Source: Candidatus Neomarinimicrobiota bacterium (GTDB lineage: Bacteria; Fidelibacterota; UBA2242; B5-G15). Taken from it: DNA of 64,000 nt. The stretch is from positions 166,294-230,293 of the forward strand of contig JACDNV010000003.1 of NCBI GenBank assembly GCA_017656425.1. Direction: 5' to 3'. This document shows positions 17,551 through 26,296 of this stretch, one piece after another. The position numbers and the translations under genes are program-made. Position 1 is the first letter of the stretch, and each line of letters starts with the position of its first letter. The notes under the pieces are model-generated. The model had not been told where the DNA came from. It saw only the letters and a program-made list of their open reading frames with translations, and made no database searches.

Positions 17551-19407
17551 ATGAAAGCAAAAAGTAAAGAAGAAGCAGTATTAATAACGGATCATAATTA
17601 TGAAATAATCGGATGGGATAAATACGCAAAGCAACTGTATGGTTATTCTGAAGACGAGATTATTGGTAATAAAATTTTCAAAATAATTCCAACAGAATAC
17701 CAAAAGACCTTTTTAAATATTCTTAAAAATGCCTATTATAGCGAAGTGACAGATGAAGTCGAAGGACTTCGAGTAAACAAAAAAGGTGAAATATTTTATG
17801 TAAACTCTCTGATAAAACCATTGAAAGATGAAGAAACCGGGGAAATTACTTTTGCGATTTACGAAACCGATGTTACAAATAGAGTCAATGCACGAACGAA
17901 AATATTAGAGAGTGAAGAAAAATACCGCAAACTGATAGAAAATTTATGCGACGGCATATTACTGCTTGACAATAAATTTAACATAGCTCTTGCAAATCCT
18001 GCATTTCAAGAGCTAATGGAAATAAAATCTTTGAATTTACACAATGTTCCCTTAGAAAATATTATTGAGAAAGAAGTTTTTAAAAAGATAGTTGATTATG
18101 CAAAAGAGTTAAATAAAAAAAACGTGGTAAGATTCGAAACTAACCTAAGGATAGGTAATAATATTAAAACTGTAGATATAACAATAATACCGGTTAAATC
18201 GATAAAAAACCAATTAATAACTGGTTTCATACTTATATTCAGAGACATTACGTCAAACAAAAAAGTCGAAGAGGAATTAATAAAAGCCGCAAGGTTGGAA
18301 ACAACCGAGAAAATCGCTGGGGGTATTGCCCATGATTTTAACAATATTTTAACGATAATACTTGGTAACATTTCATTATTGAAAATTTCATCAGATGTAA
18401 CAGATAAGATACTAAAAAGAATTGAAAAAATAGAAAAAGCATCTCTACGGGCACGTGAATTAACTCAAAAACTGATGACTTTCACAAGGAGTGGCGAACC
18501 AATTAAAAAGATTACATCTGTTAAAAAAGCTATAATTGAGAGTGTAAGCCTCACTTCAGCAGGAACAAGCATCACGATAGATGTAGATATTCAAAAAGAC
18601 TTATGGGGAGCAGAAATTGACGAAGAACAAATCATTTATGTATTAAACAATCTACTAGTAAATGCCCAGCAAGCTATGATGTCTGGAGGCAAGGTTCTCG
18701 TAAAAGCAGAAAATTTTCTTTTAAAAGAAAAAAATGATAAACTATTTGAATTACAACCAGGCAAATATATAAAAATCACTGTAAAAGATAATGGCCCAGG
18801 TATCCCCTCGGACATCTTAGACCACATATTTGAACCTTATTTTACGACAAAGGACAAAAAACATGGACTTGGACTCAGTACTTCCTACATAATAGTAAAA
18901 AGACACAATGGCACAATTAAAGTTGAATCTGAACATGGCAAAGGTACAGCATTTTACATATACTTGCCATCAATAGGAAAATATATAGAATCCGAGGAAG
19001 AAAAACCAGACCACTTTTATAAAGGAGAGGGTAAAATTTTAATCATGGATGATGAAGAAGAAATAAGAGAAATGGCTGGAATTATGCTTCAGAACATAGG
19101 TTATAAAGTTGATTTTGCCGCCGATGGTGAGGAGGCAATAAGAAAATACAAAAAACAGATGATGTTGGAGAAAAAGTTTGATGCAGTTATACTTGATCTT
19201 ACTGTACCGGGCGGTATGGGTGGAAAAGAAACAATAACCGAATTGTTAAAAATAGACCCTGATGTGAAAGCAATAGTATCAAGTGGCTATTCGAATGATC
19301 CCATTATGACGAAATACAAGCAACATGGATTTTCTGGCGTTGTTAGAAAGCCCTACAGACCACTTGAGCTAGGTAAAGTCATAAAAAAAATAATAAGTAA
19401 AAAATAG
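17551..19407 (+). CDS. Hybrid sensor histidine kinase (PAS-PAS-HisKA-HATPase-REC)
   Basis: This is a soluble 618-residue hybrid kinase. PAS 1 (about 8-110; GYSEDEIIGNKIFKIIP) and PAS 2 (about 120-230) precede the H-box EKIAGGIAHDFNNILTII (His about 260), N-box NNLLVNAQQAM (about 368), G1 DNGPGIP and G2 GLGLSTSYIIVKRHNG. A C-terminal receiver (about 490-618) has MDDEEE, the phospho-Asp in VILDLTVPGG (about 548) and Lys in VVRKPYRP. It is divergent from cheA across 269 bp, with no membrane segment, so it senses a cytoplasmic cue. The start has no clear ribosome site, so a few N-terminal residues are uncertain. Confidence 0.93.
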   Translation: MKAKSKEEAVLITDHNYEIIGWDKYAKQLYGYSEDEIIGNKIFKIIPTEYQKTFLNILKNAYYSEVTDEVEGLRVNKKGEIFYVNSLIKPLKDEETGEITFAIYETDVTNRVNARTKILESEEKYRKLIENLCDGILLLDNKFNIALANPAFQELMEIKSLNLHNVPLENIIEKEVFKKIVDYAKELNKKNVVRFETNLRIGNNIKTVDITIIPVKSIKNQLITGFILIFRDITSNKKVEEELIKAARLETTEKIAGGIAHDFNNILTIILGNISLLKISSDVTDKILKRIEKIEKASLRARELTQKLMTFTRSGEPIKKITSVKKAIIESVSLTSAGTSITIDVDIQKDLWGAEIDEEQIIYVLNNLLVNAQQAMMSGGKVLVKAENFLLKEKNDKLFELQPGKYIKITVKDNGPGIPSDILDHIFEPYFTTKDKKHGLGLSTSYIIVKRHNGTIKVESEHGKGTAFYIYLPSIGKYIESEEEKPDHFYKGEGKILIMDDEEEIREMAGIMLQNIGYKVDFAADGEEAIRKYKKQMMLEKKFDAVILDLTVPGGMGGKETITELLKIDPDVKAIVSSGYSNDPIMTKYKQHGFSGVVRKPYRPLELGKVIKKIISKK

Positions 19408-19421
19408 TTATAGGAGATATT

Positions 19422-20192
19422 ATGAAAAAAATTTTAAATCTAGTCTACCTTATTTTGTTTCTAATTGTCACAAGAACCTTGTGTCAATATAATGATGTAT
19501 ATCCCCAACCGGTAAATCTAATTACAAATCCCACAGCTGGTACTATACCGCGTGGTTCATACCTAATAGAAACAAGATTATTTAAATCAGGGGGCATAAC
19601 AGCAGGAATCTACGTTGGATTAACTACAAGGTTCATGTTTGGAATTTCATATGGTGGAAACAATATAATTGGCGATAGCTCAGTTAATCTATATGAGCAA
19701 CCTGGAATAGAACTAAAATATAGAGTTATAGAAGAAAAACAAAACGTTCCGGCAATACTTATAGGATTTACTTCTCAAGGATACGGAAAATACGACAGAA
19801 CATTGGACAGATATGAGACAAAGGCAAAGGGGTTTTATATAGTTGCAAGTAAAAATTATCGATTTCTTGGCAATACGGGGTTCCACTTTGGTATAAATTA
19901 TAACAATTTAGAAATAAAAGATAATGATAAAGACCCATCTTTCTTCTGTGGAATTGATAAAGAAATTAATCCAGAGTTAACTCTCATGGTAGAATACGAT
20001 GCAGCTCTAAACGACAATGAAACCAATGAAATTAATTTTGGAAAGGGAAAAGGATATCTAAATGCTGGGATAAGATGGACTTTTGTACAAAAATTTCACT
20101 TGGAATTGGACTTTAATAACATTTTACTCAACAGAAGAAATGTCGAGTATTTTTCAAGAGAAATTAAAATCACATTCATTGAATTTTTCTAA
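19422..20192 (+). CDS. Putative outer-membrane beta-barrel protein
   Basis: This 256-residue protein begins with a signal peptide (MKKILNLVYLILFLIVTRTLC, about 21 residues). Repeated amphipathic beta strands with aromatic ends follow (GITAGIYVGLTTRFMFGISYGG, seen in parts as GIYVGLTTRFMFGISYGG; FHFGINYNNLEI; YLNAGIRWTF), and a C-terminal Phe, typical of outer-membrane barrels. I recognise no specific family, although the N-terminal part (TNPTAGTIPRGSYLIETRLF) recalls YjbH-like barrels. AGGAG lies five bases before the ATG. It sits 14 bp after the kinase gene and 20 bp before a TPR gene, probably in one operon. Confidence 0.65.
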   Translation: MKKILNLVYLILFLIVTRTLCQYNDVYPQPVNLITNPTAGTIPRGSYLIETRLFKSGGITAGIYVGLTTRFMFGISYGGNNIIGDSSVNLYEQPGIELKYRVIEEKQNVPAILIGFTSQGYGKYDRTLDRYETKAKGFYIVASKNYRFLGNTGFHFGINYNNLEIKDNDKDPSFFCGIDKEINPELTLMVEYDAALNDNETNEINFGKGKGYLNAGIRWTFVQKFHLELDFNNILLNRRNVEYFSREIKITFIEFF

Positions 20193-20212
20193 AAAATAAA
20201 AGTGGAATTAAT

Positions 20213-20983
20213 ATGAAAACTAAAAAGATTTTAACCGTACCAACACTTATATTTTTACTTTCCATACTGGTTTTTGCTACTAGTGATAACCTAAAAGAAA
20301 TTATTTCAAAAGCCGATTACCTTGATGATCAAAAGCTTTATCAAGAAGAGTTAAAAATATTAAAAAAAGCACATGACTCCTACAAGGACTCCCCTGAAAT
20401 ACTCTGGCGATTAGCAAGGGCACATTTTAACATAGCAGATCAAAATTCCGATGATTTAGATCTACAAAAGGAAAATCTCTATCCAGGCTTTGAATACGCC
20501 AAAAAATGTATCGAAATTGATAAGAATTCCGCTGGTGGGCACAAGTATTATGCAATACTAATTGGCAGAATTGGTGAAATTGAAGGTACAAAACAAAAAA
20601 TCACAAACTCCTACGCAGTCAAAGAGCATGCTCTAATCGCTATTAAACTCGATCCCACTGACGATGCCAACTATCATCTCATGGGGAGGTGGCACTACGC
20701 TCTTTCAGATCTGAGCTGGATTGAAAGGCAGATTGCTACTGTTGTATATGGGAAACTTCCAAAGGCAAGCTTTGAGGAAGCTGAATTCTTCTTCAAAAAG
20801 GCACACGAACTTGCCCCGGATGATCCAAGACACCTTCTATGGCTTGGTAAGACTCAGTTAAAACTTGGTAAAAAAGAGGAAGCAAAAAAAGCTTTTGAAA
20901 TGATAACGAAAATAAAACCAAAATCGGACTCAGAAAAAAGGAGCATAAAAGAAGCAAGTGAGTTATTAAAAAAGATAAGATAA
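20213..20983 (+). CDS. Exported TPR-repeat protein
   Basis: This 256-residue protein has an N-terminal hydrophobic signal (about 5-23, ending VFATSDN) and tetratricopeptide-type helix pairs throughout: PEILWRLARAHFNIAD (about 62-77), AKKCIEIDKNSAGGHKYYA, HALIAIKLDPTDDANYHLMGRWHY, AEFFFKKAHELAPDDPRHLLWLGKTQLKLGK (in parts). The pattern with a conserved WLGK/LMGRWHY resembles the RMDN (regulator of microtubule dynamics) TPR group found in bacteria. It is probably periplasmic and serves as a protein-binding scaffold. Likely co-transcribed with the barrel gene upstream. Confidence 0.75.
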   Translation: MKTKKILTVPTLIFLLSILVFATSDNLKEIISKADYLDDQKLYQEELKILKKAHDSYKDSPEILWRLARAHFNIADQNSDDLDLQKENLYPGFEYAKKCIEIDKNSAGGHKYYAILIGRIGEIEGTKQKITNSYAVKEHALIAIKLDPTDDANYHLMGRWHYALSDLSWIERQIATVVYGKLPKASFEEAEFFFKKAHELAPDDPRHLLWLGKTQLKLGKKEEAKKAFEMITKIKPKSDSEKRSIKEASELLKKIR

Positions 20984-21442
20984 TTCCAACTTTTTTAAAT
21001 ATAAGTTCTTATAAAATTAATTCAGATTAAAATAATTTTTTTGTTACATGTACTGCTTCTTTGATAAACTTAAAATGAATGATTTAACAATTTATTATTA
21101 ATCTAAATAGGCAAACAGGTTATCACAATTAGAAAATATCAGTTAATGACAAAGTGATTTGCTATGCAAAACAAAAGGACTATATAAATTAACCATTACA
21201 CGTTCTTACTTAATTCACTTACTCTACGTAAATAGCTTCGTCCACATATGCTTGACCTACAACAATCCGATAAAATTAGTAAATTGATTAATTTTTAAAA
21301 TAAGTATCGGGTAATCAAAATGATTAGTATGCTTACCCATGCTTCTAAAAATTCCGATATAATAAAAAAGTCATAAAAATATTTTGCATTATTTGGTATA
21401 CCTAATTATATTATGCATGCTTATTATAATGAGGGAAATCTT
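20984..21442. other. Intergenic region upstream of the metal operon
   Basis: These 459 AT-rich bases hold no credible gene. Near the 3' end are two inverted repeats, TAATCA-AAA-TGATTA at 21312-21326 and one centred on GGTATACC at 21391-21406, plus a candidate promoter reported separately. No terminator hairpin follows the TPR gene. Confidence 0.6.
21384..21412 (+). promoter_or_regulatory. Candidate metal-regulated promoter with palindromic operator
   Basis: TTGCAT (21384-21389) and TATATT (21407-21412) are spaced by 17 bases. Their spacer is almost filled by ATTTGGTATACCTAAT (21391-21406), which matches its own reverse complement at 14 of 16 positions around a perfect GGTATACC core. An operator between -35 and -10 is a usual site for a DtxR/MntR-type repressor, and the first gene downstream encodes one. 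Autoregulation is an inference. Confidence 0.4.
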
Positions 21443-22195
21443 ATGAACATTTCAAGCTCACTACAAGATTACCTAAAATTTATATATGAAATATCTCAAC
21501 AAAAAAAATATGCACGGATTAAAGACATAGCTCGACTGAAAAAGGTTAGTATGCCCTCTGCAACCGAAGCTATGAGAAAACTATCAAAACTCGGACTGAT
21601 ACAATACCATGCCTATGAATTTATTCAACTCACAGAAAAGGGTGAAAACATGGCTCATTACATGTTTAGTCTTCAAAATTTTCTGGTGAAATTTTTAAAA
21701 GAAATCTTGGGTATCGATAAAGAAAAGGCAGAGAGCGAAGCATGCAAGCTAGAACACTGCCTAGAATCTGAAACTCTCGAAAGGCTTGTCCTTCTTTATC
21801 AATACATAATATCATGTCCTAAAACCGATAAATCATTTATCAAAGGATTCAAAGAATGCATAGCTTCCACTGTAATCGGATCCAGTGTCTCTGATTTCTG
21901 CAAGGATTGTTTTGTAAAAACCAAATTCCCACATTACATAAAAAATGGCAAACTGAAACATATACTTTTAAAAGACATGAAACCGGGAGAACATGGGAAT
22001 ATTATAATGATTGGTCCGGACTCCAATATTAGAAAAAAGATACTTAAAAAAGGCATATTCCCAGCTAACAAAGTTGAAATGGTACATGTGGATAACAAGA
22101 AAGACCTATTTTGCATAAATATAGAGGGATACCAGACTTCAATATCTAAAGTCGAAGCAACAAATATGGAGGTAGAAATTGAAAAAGAAACTTAA
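21443..22195 (+). CDS. DtxR-family metal-dependent transcriptional regulator
   Basis: The ATG at 21443 has GAGGG seven bases upstream and is preferred over the in-frame ATG at 21413; the product has 250 residues. An N-terminal winged helix (SLQDYLKFIYEISQQ, KKVSMPSATEAMRKLSKLGL) is followed by a dimerisation/metal domain (EACKLEHCLESETLERL, about 100-116). A Cys-rich stretch comes next (SCPKTD, FKECI, DFCKDCF; about 128-165), and then a C-terminal FeoA/SH3-like domain (about 175-245). The Cys cluster resembles those in longer iron-operon DtxR proteins and could bind metal or an Fe-S cluster. It leads the porin-FeoA-FeoB operon, so it probably represses metal uptake when Fe or Mn is ample. Confidence 0.88.
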   Translation: MNISSSLQDYLKFIYEISQQKKYARIKDIARLKKVSMPSATEAMRKLSKLGLIQYHAYEFIQLTEKGENMAHYMFSLQNFLVKFLKEILGIDKEKAESEACKLEHCLESETLERLVLLYQYIISCPKTDKSFIKGFKECIASTVIGSSVSDFCKDCFVKTKFPHYIKNGKLKHILLKDMKPGEHGNIIMIGPDSNIRKKILKKGIFPANKVEMVHVDNKKDLFCINIEGYQTSISKVEATNMEVEIEKET

Positions 22196-23087
22196 TATTT
22201 TAATGATTCTGCCCTTAGTAATTTCAATAATTGAAACAGATATCTATTCCTATGAGCATAACAATTTGATAACCGGATTTTTTGACATAAAAACGGCATA
22301 CAAATTCAATCAGAAAAAATCAGAAGAGTTCAACATTGGCTCATTAGAAATCGACTTCGAGGGTAGATTTTCCAGCTCGTTATCTTACGAGGCAGCTATT
22401 GTGTATCAAGGTGAATTGTTATCTCTGGGGCAGACTATAGCGAAATTTAATATATTTAAGGAATATATGGCAATTCAGATAGGAAATTTTGATGTTCCTT
22501 TTGGAATCGACTGGAAATATTACTCTACACCCGACAGATTTTTTATATCTCAACCAGTGACAACAGATTCATTGCTGAACGGTGGATGGACAGAAACAGG
22601 TATAAATTTCACAGGTAAGGCCAAATATCTTGAATATCAAATATTCATTGTAAATAAGTCCCCGTTAAAAGAATGTGTTTATGGATTACCTGATAGTAGG
22701 AAAACTTTAGGAGGGAGACTATCTTTTAATTTTGCAAAGTTCATCAATATTGGATACTCTATCGTGATAACTGAATACTCTAATAAGCCATTAACTGGTT
22801 ATGAGTTTTCATCAAGTTCAAATAATTATAAAATACAGTTTGAATTTCTCCATACTGAGATGGAAAAGGCATTTCATCTTGACGTAATAAAGAAAATTGG
22901 TAGTCTATATTCAGCAGGAATAAGGTATAATTCGTATACTTTATCAGGTAATAATTCACAAAAAGTCGACCTCTTATCAAAGATTGATATGAAAGATAAT
23001 ATGTCAATCAAGCTGGAATATCAGATCATTTATAATAAACTATCAAATTACAATCAACTGGCTTGCCAGATAGTAGTTAGTTTCTAA
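22179..23087 (+). CDS. Porin-like outer-membrane barrel in the Feo operon
   Basis: Translation starts at a TTG (22179) with GGAGGT five bases upstream, inside the last codons of the regulator gene (17-bp overlap). The 302 residues begin with a signal peptide (about 24 residues). Strand-rich sequence follows with motifs of phosphate-selective or OprP-like porins: GSLEIDFEGRFSSSLSYEAAIVY (in parts), IQIGNFDVPFGIDW (about 103-116), WTETGINFTG, and a C-terminal QIVVSF ending in Phe. Location in the operon suggests a channel delivering ferrous iron or manganese across the outer membrane to FeoB. The substrate is inferred from context only. Confidence 0.7.
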   Translation: MKKKLNILMILPLVISIIETDIYSYEHNNLITGFFDIKTAYKFNQKKSEEFNIGSLEIDFEGRFSSSLSYEAAIVYQGELLSLGQTIAKFNIFKEYMAIQIGNFDVPFGIDWKYYSTPDRFFISQPVTTDSLLNGGWTETGINFTGKAKYLEYQIFIVNKSPLKECVYGLPDSRKTLGGRLSFNFAKFINIGYSIVITEYSNKPLTGYEFSSSSNNYKIQFEFLHTEMEKAFHLDVIKKIGSLYSAGIRYNSYTLSGNNSQKVDLLSKIDMKDNMSIKLEYQIIYNKLSNYNQLACQIVVSF

Positions 23088-23106
23088 AGCGAAGGAAAAT
23101 ACCTAT

Positions 23107-23352
23107 ATGCATAAAATAGTTCCTTTAACAGAATTAAAAGATAATGAATATGGAAGGGTTGTGGATGTTATAGGAGGTCATGGGCTTGTAAGGAATCTTG
23201 AAGCAATGGGAATCTTCCCGGGAGTAAAGATTAAAGCTAAATCTCGACAATTCAAAGCAGGCCCTATCGTTATTTCCATTGGTAATACTCAGATAGCAAT
23301 TGGATATGGTATGGCAAGAAAAATATTAGTAGAACCAATTAAAGAAGGATAA
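23107..23352 (+). CDS. feoA: Ferrous iron transport protein A
   Basis: This 81-residue FeoA has an SH3-like fold. It starts VPLTELKDNEYGRVVDVIGG, includes LVRNLEAMGIFPGVKIK (about 28-44, the diagnostic LxxMGIxPG motif) and ends with the IAIGYGMARKILVEP beta strand. FeoA is cytosolic and assists FeoB. It is 3 bp upstream of feoB and 19 bp downstream of the porin-like gene. Confidence 0.95.
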   Translation: MHKIVPLTELKDNEYGRVVDVIGGHGLVRNLEAMGIFPGVKIKAKSRQFKAGPIVISIGNTQIAIGYGMARKILVEPIKEG

Positions 23353-23355
23353 AAT

Positions 23356-25095
23356 ATGGTAAAAGATATAAAAAGAATTTTGCTGATGGGAAATCCAAAT
23401 GTTGGAAAAAGTGCTATATTCTCGAGGTTAACAGGCATACACGTAGTAACATCAAACTATTCAGGAACTACAGTAGAATTTACAGAAGGCAACATTAAAA
23501 TCAATGGAACAATGGCAAAAGTAATCGATGTCCCTGGCGTCTACACTCTGGAACCTACGACAAAGGCTGAAGAAGTCGCACTAAAAATCCTTGAAGACAC
23601 AATTAGAGATTTTAAGGATAAATTCATAGTAATTAATGTTGTTGATGCAACGAACCTTGAAAGAAACCTCAATCTAACACTCCAGCTAATAAATAAAGAT
23701 GTCCCAATGGTCGTGGCTTTAAATTTCTGGGACGAGACGAAACATAAGGGTATCGAAATAGATGTAAAAAAACTTGAAGAAAAAATAAGTATACCCATAA
23801 TACCAACATGCGCAATTTCTGGAGAAGGGATAAAGAGACTGGTTGATAAATTAAAAGAGGCAAAGGTAAGTAACATAAAGGTAAAAGAGGAAAATAAATG
23901 GGAAATAATAGGTAGAATCATAAATGATGTGCAAAAATTATATCACCATCATCACACATTTTTAGAAAGATTTTCTGAGATAACTATAAGACCGGCAACA
24001 GGAATACCATTCGCTATATTAACGTTAGCTGTTACTTTCGGGCTAATAAGATTCATAGGTGAAGGTCTTATCAGGCTTATATTTGATCCTCTTTTTGAAA
24101 ATATATGGGCACCCATCATTATGAAACTATCAGGACTCATAGGATCATCTGGATTTATCCATGATATTCTAATAGGGCAGCTAATAGATGGTAATATAGA
24201 TTTTTCCGAATCCTTTGGTCTATTAACAACAGGATTATACGTACCTATTGCAGCTGTTTTACCATATGTATTTGCCTTTTACCTTGCACTATCACTACTT
24301 GAAGACTCGGGTTACCTACCTCGCCTCGCTGTACTTGTTGACAGAGGTATGCACAGGGTAGGTCTACATGGATACGGAATAATCCCAACGATTTTAGGAT
24401 TCGGATGTAATGTACCTGGTGCTTTATCCACAAGAGTACTACAAAGCAAAAGGGAAAGATTCCTTGCCGCAACACTAATGGCTATAGCCGTCCCATGTGC
24501 TGCACAGACCGCAATGATAATTGGACTGGTTGGAAAATACGGAATTGTGGGAATAGGAGGTGTATTCCTCACACTCTTTTTAGTGTGGCTTTCACTTGGG
24601 ACTATTTTAAAGAGACTACTTAAAGGTCCTGCTCCAGAACTCTTTATAGAAATCCCACCATACAGATTGCCCTATTTTAAAGCCACATTAAAAAAGGTTT
24701 GGATGAGAATCCTGTATTTTATTAAGGAAGCACTCCCATGGGTTCTATTTGGAGTATTTATTGCAAACCTCCTCTACATTTCAGGAATAGTTAACTTCCT
24801 TGGGAAAATTGTAAGACCCGTTATTACAGGAATGTTTGGCCTGCCTAAAGAAACTGTAACTGCATTGATAGTAGGTTTTTTAAGAAAAGATGTCGCCGTT
24901 GGAATGCTGCTTCCTCTAAATCTAAACCTGAAACAGTCAATAATAGCAAGCGTCATACTTACAATGTATTTTCCATGCGTTGCAACGTTTACAGTACTAC
25001 TAAAAGAATTTGGTATAAAGGGAATGATTAAAGCCACATTAATAATGATAGTGTCAACGTTTATTACTGGATCTCTATTGCACCTTATACTGTAG
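23356..25095 (+). CDS. feoB: Short FeoB-type ferrous iron (or manganese) transporter
   Basis: At 579 residues this is clearly shorter than E. coli FeoB (773). The N-terminal G domain has GNPNVGKSAIF (G1), a Thr-bearing switch I (NYSGTTVEF), DVPGVYTLEP (G3) and NFWDE (G4). A short linker with HHHHTF (about 196-201) leads into the membrane part (about 215-579, several TM segments). The usual FeoB core GFGCNVP is kept (about 350), but the following gate-region motif reads AVPCAAQTAM instead of the common SCSARLPVY type. The operon and regulator support divalent metal uptake. Iron is likely, but manganese is possible, as in the P. gingivalis FeoB2 type. Confidence 0.9.
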   Translation: MVKDIKRILLMGNPNVGKSAIFSRLTGIHVVTSNYSGTTVEFTEGNIKINGTMAKVIDVPGVYTLEPTTKAEEVALKILEDTIRDFKDKFIVINVVDATNLERNLNLTLQLINKDVPMVVALNFWDETKHKGIEIDVKKLEEKISIPIIPTCAISGEGIKRLVDKLKEAKVSNIKVKEENKWEIIGRIINDVQKLYHHHHTFLERFSEITIRPATGIPFAILTLAVTFGLIRFIGEGLIRLIFDPLFENIWAPIIMKLSGLIGSSGFIHDILIGQLIDGNIDFSESFGLLTTGLYVPIAAVLPYVFAFYLALSLLEDSGYLPRLAVLVDRGMHRVGLHGYGIIPTILGFGCNVPGALSTRVLQSKRERFLAATLMAIAVPCAAQTAMIIGLVGKYGIVGIGGVFLTLFLVWLSLGTILKRLLKGPAPELFIEIPPYRLPYFKATLKKVWMRILYFIKEALPWVLFGVFIANLLYISGIVNFLGKIVRPVITGMFGLPKETVTALIVGFLRKDVAVGMLLPLNLNLKQSIIASVILTMYFPCVATFTVLLKEFGIKGMIKATLIMIVSTFITGSLLHLIL

Positions 25096-25097
25096 CT

Positions 25098-26114
25098 TTA
25101 TAATCCCAATAACATCAATAGAAAACCAAATGATAACCCGATAGCAAAATTTACCAATTTAACACCAAGAAACACTCTCCTTGAATGAGCCAGTACTGGC
25201 AACATCCCATGACCATCCTGAACAATAGAACTTGCAAGCAAAACGCTAAAAGGAATATTTCCTTGAATATATAGTGTAACAAAAATAATATGTGGACCGG
25301 ATTCAGGAACTAAACCTACTAGACTTGCGATCAAAAGAACAATATATTTATTTGACTGTATCCATTCCTGTATATTAAGTCTGTGAACAATCAGCTCAAC
25401 AAATATCAGAGCCCCAAGTGTCCAAAGGAAAAGTCTTGGTATGTGCTTTTTAAGTATATGTTCCCAAATATGCTCTTTTAAAAAGTGATCCGATGCAAGT
25501 ACGCTGATTAACGTAGCAATTCCGATAACAATAATAATCGTAATTCTCACCCAATTCCATTCTTCAGGTCCTATAAATCCAAAAGCAACCAGCAGAAGTG
25601 AAAATATATTTAAAACCATTAAGAGAAATCTTTCAAAGTTTATACTCTTTAGCTGAGGTAATACGAGCCTTAAAGAAAAATATTCAAACTTATCCTCATG
25701 TATTTCCATACAATCGCATTTAAAAAACTTCTTTTGTTTTTCTTTAAGTAATAAATCAACTAAAAAACCTGAAGGTAAACTTACCAAAAAAAGGATTAGG
25801 ATAATAACAAGTCCTTTTTGCGGCGATAATGCAAGTAAAATAAACGTTTCATCACCCATCGTTGCAATCATTGTAGTAATAAGCGCACCAATTGAGATAA
25901 TATTATGAGCGTAAAGAGAAACGGCTGTAAATGAACCCAAACATCCTGGGATAGCACCCAGTAAGGCACCGATTATATACTGTCTATTCCTTCTCCTACC
26001 AAGTATCTTACCCCAGTTGCCCTTGGTCTGAATGTTCAAAAATTCGATAATTAGCATCATTGAGAATACAAAAATGGTAATAAGAATTGAATCGTACAGA
26101 ATTTTTAACATCAT
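25098..26114 (-). CDS. Putative 10-TM heavy-metal / manganese exporter (ArsP_2 family)
   Basis: With the ATG at 26114 or 26111 (TAGG just upstream), the product has about 338 residues. It belongs to the PF11449 group of 10-TM putative metal transporters: GALLGAIPGCLGSFTAVSLYAHNII (in parts) and ATMGDETFILLALSP (about 83-97) match the first half, and a second repeat near GLVPESGPHIIFVTLY and SSIVQDGHG matches the other. The central cytoplasmic loop (about 130-145) carries CDCMEIHED, a likely metal-binding Cys/His cluster. It faces the feo operon tail to tail, only 2 bp from feoB's stop. Uptake and efflux of the same metal side by side would fit, but the cation is inferred. Confidence 0.8.
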   Translation of the reverse strand: MMLKILYDSILITIFVFSMMLIIEFLNIQTKGNWGKILGRRRNRQYIIGALLGAIPGCLGSFTAVSLYAHNIISIGALITTMIATMGDETFILLALSPQKGLVIILILFLVSLPSGFLVDLLLKEKQKKFFKCDCMEIHEDKFEYFSLRLVLPQLKSINFERFLLMVLNIFSLLLVAFGFIGPEEWNWVRITIIIVIGIATLISVLASDHFLKEHIWEHILKKHIPRLFLWTLGALIFVELIVHRLNIQEWIQSNKYIVLLIASLVGLVPESGPHIIFVTLYIQGNIPFSVLLASSIVQDGHGMLPVLAHSRRVFLGVKLVNFAIGLSFGFLLMLLGL

Positions 26115-26296
26115 GAAACCTACCATTTAATAACAACAACATAATTTAAAACCAGAAATAATTAATTCAACTATAATTAACATACCAAATAAACCATATA
26201 TATTATATATTATACTTTAATATTATACCACATATTGATTCTGTTAATTTTATTATAAATATTTGTATATTTGTCATCTTGATTTTAACTTTAAAT

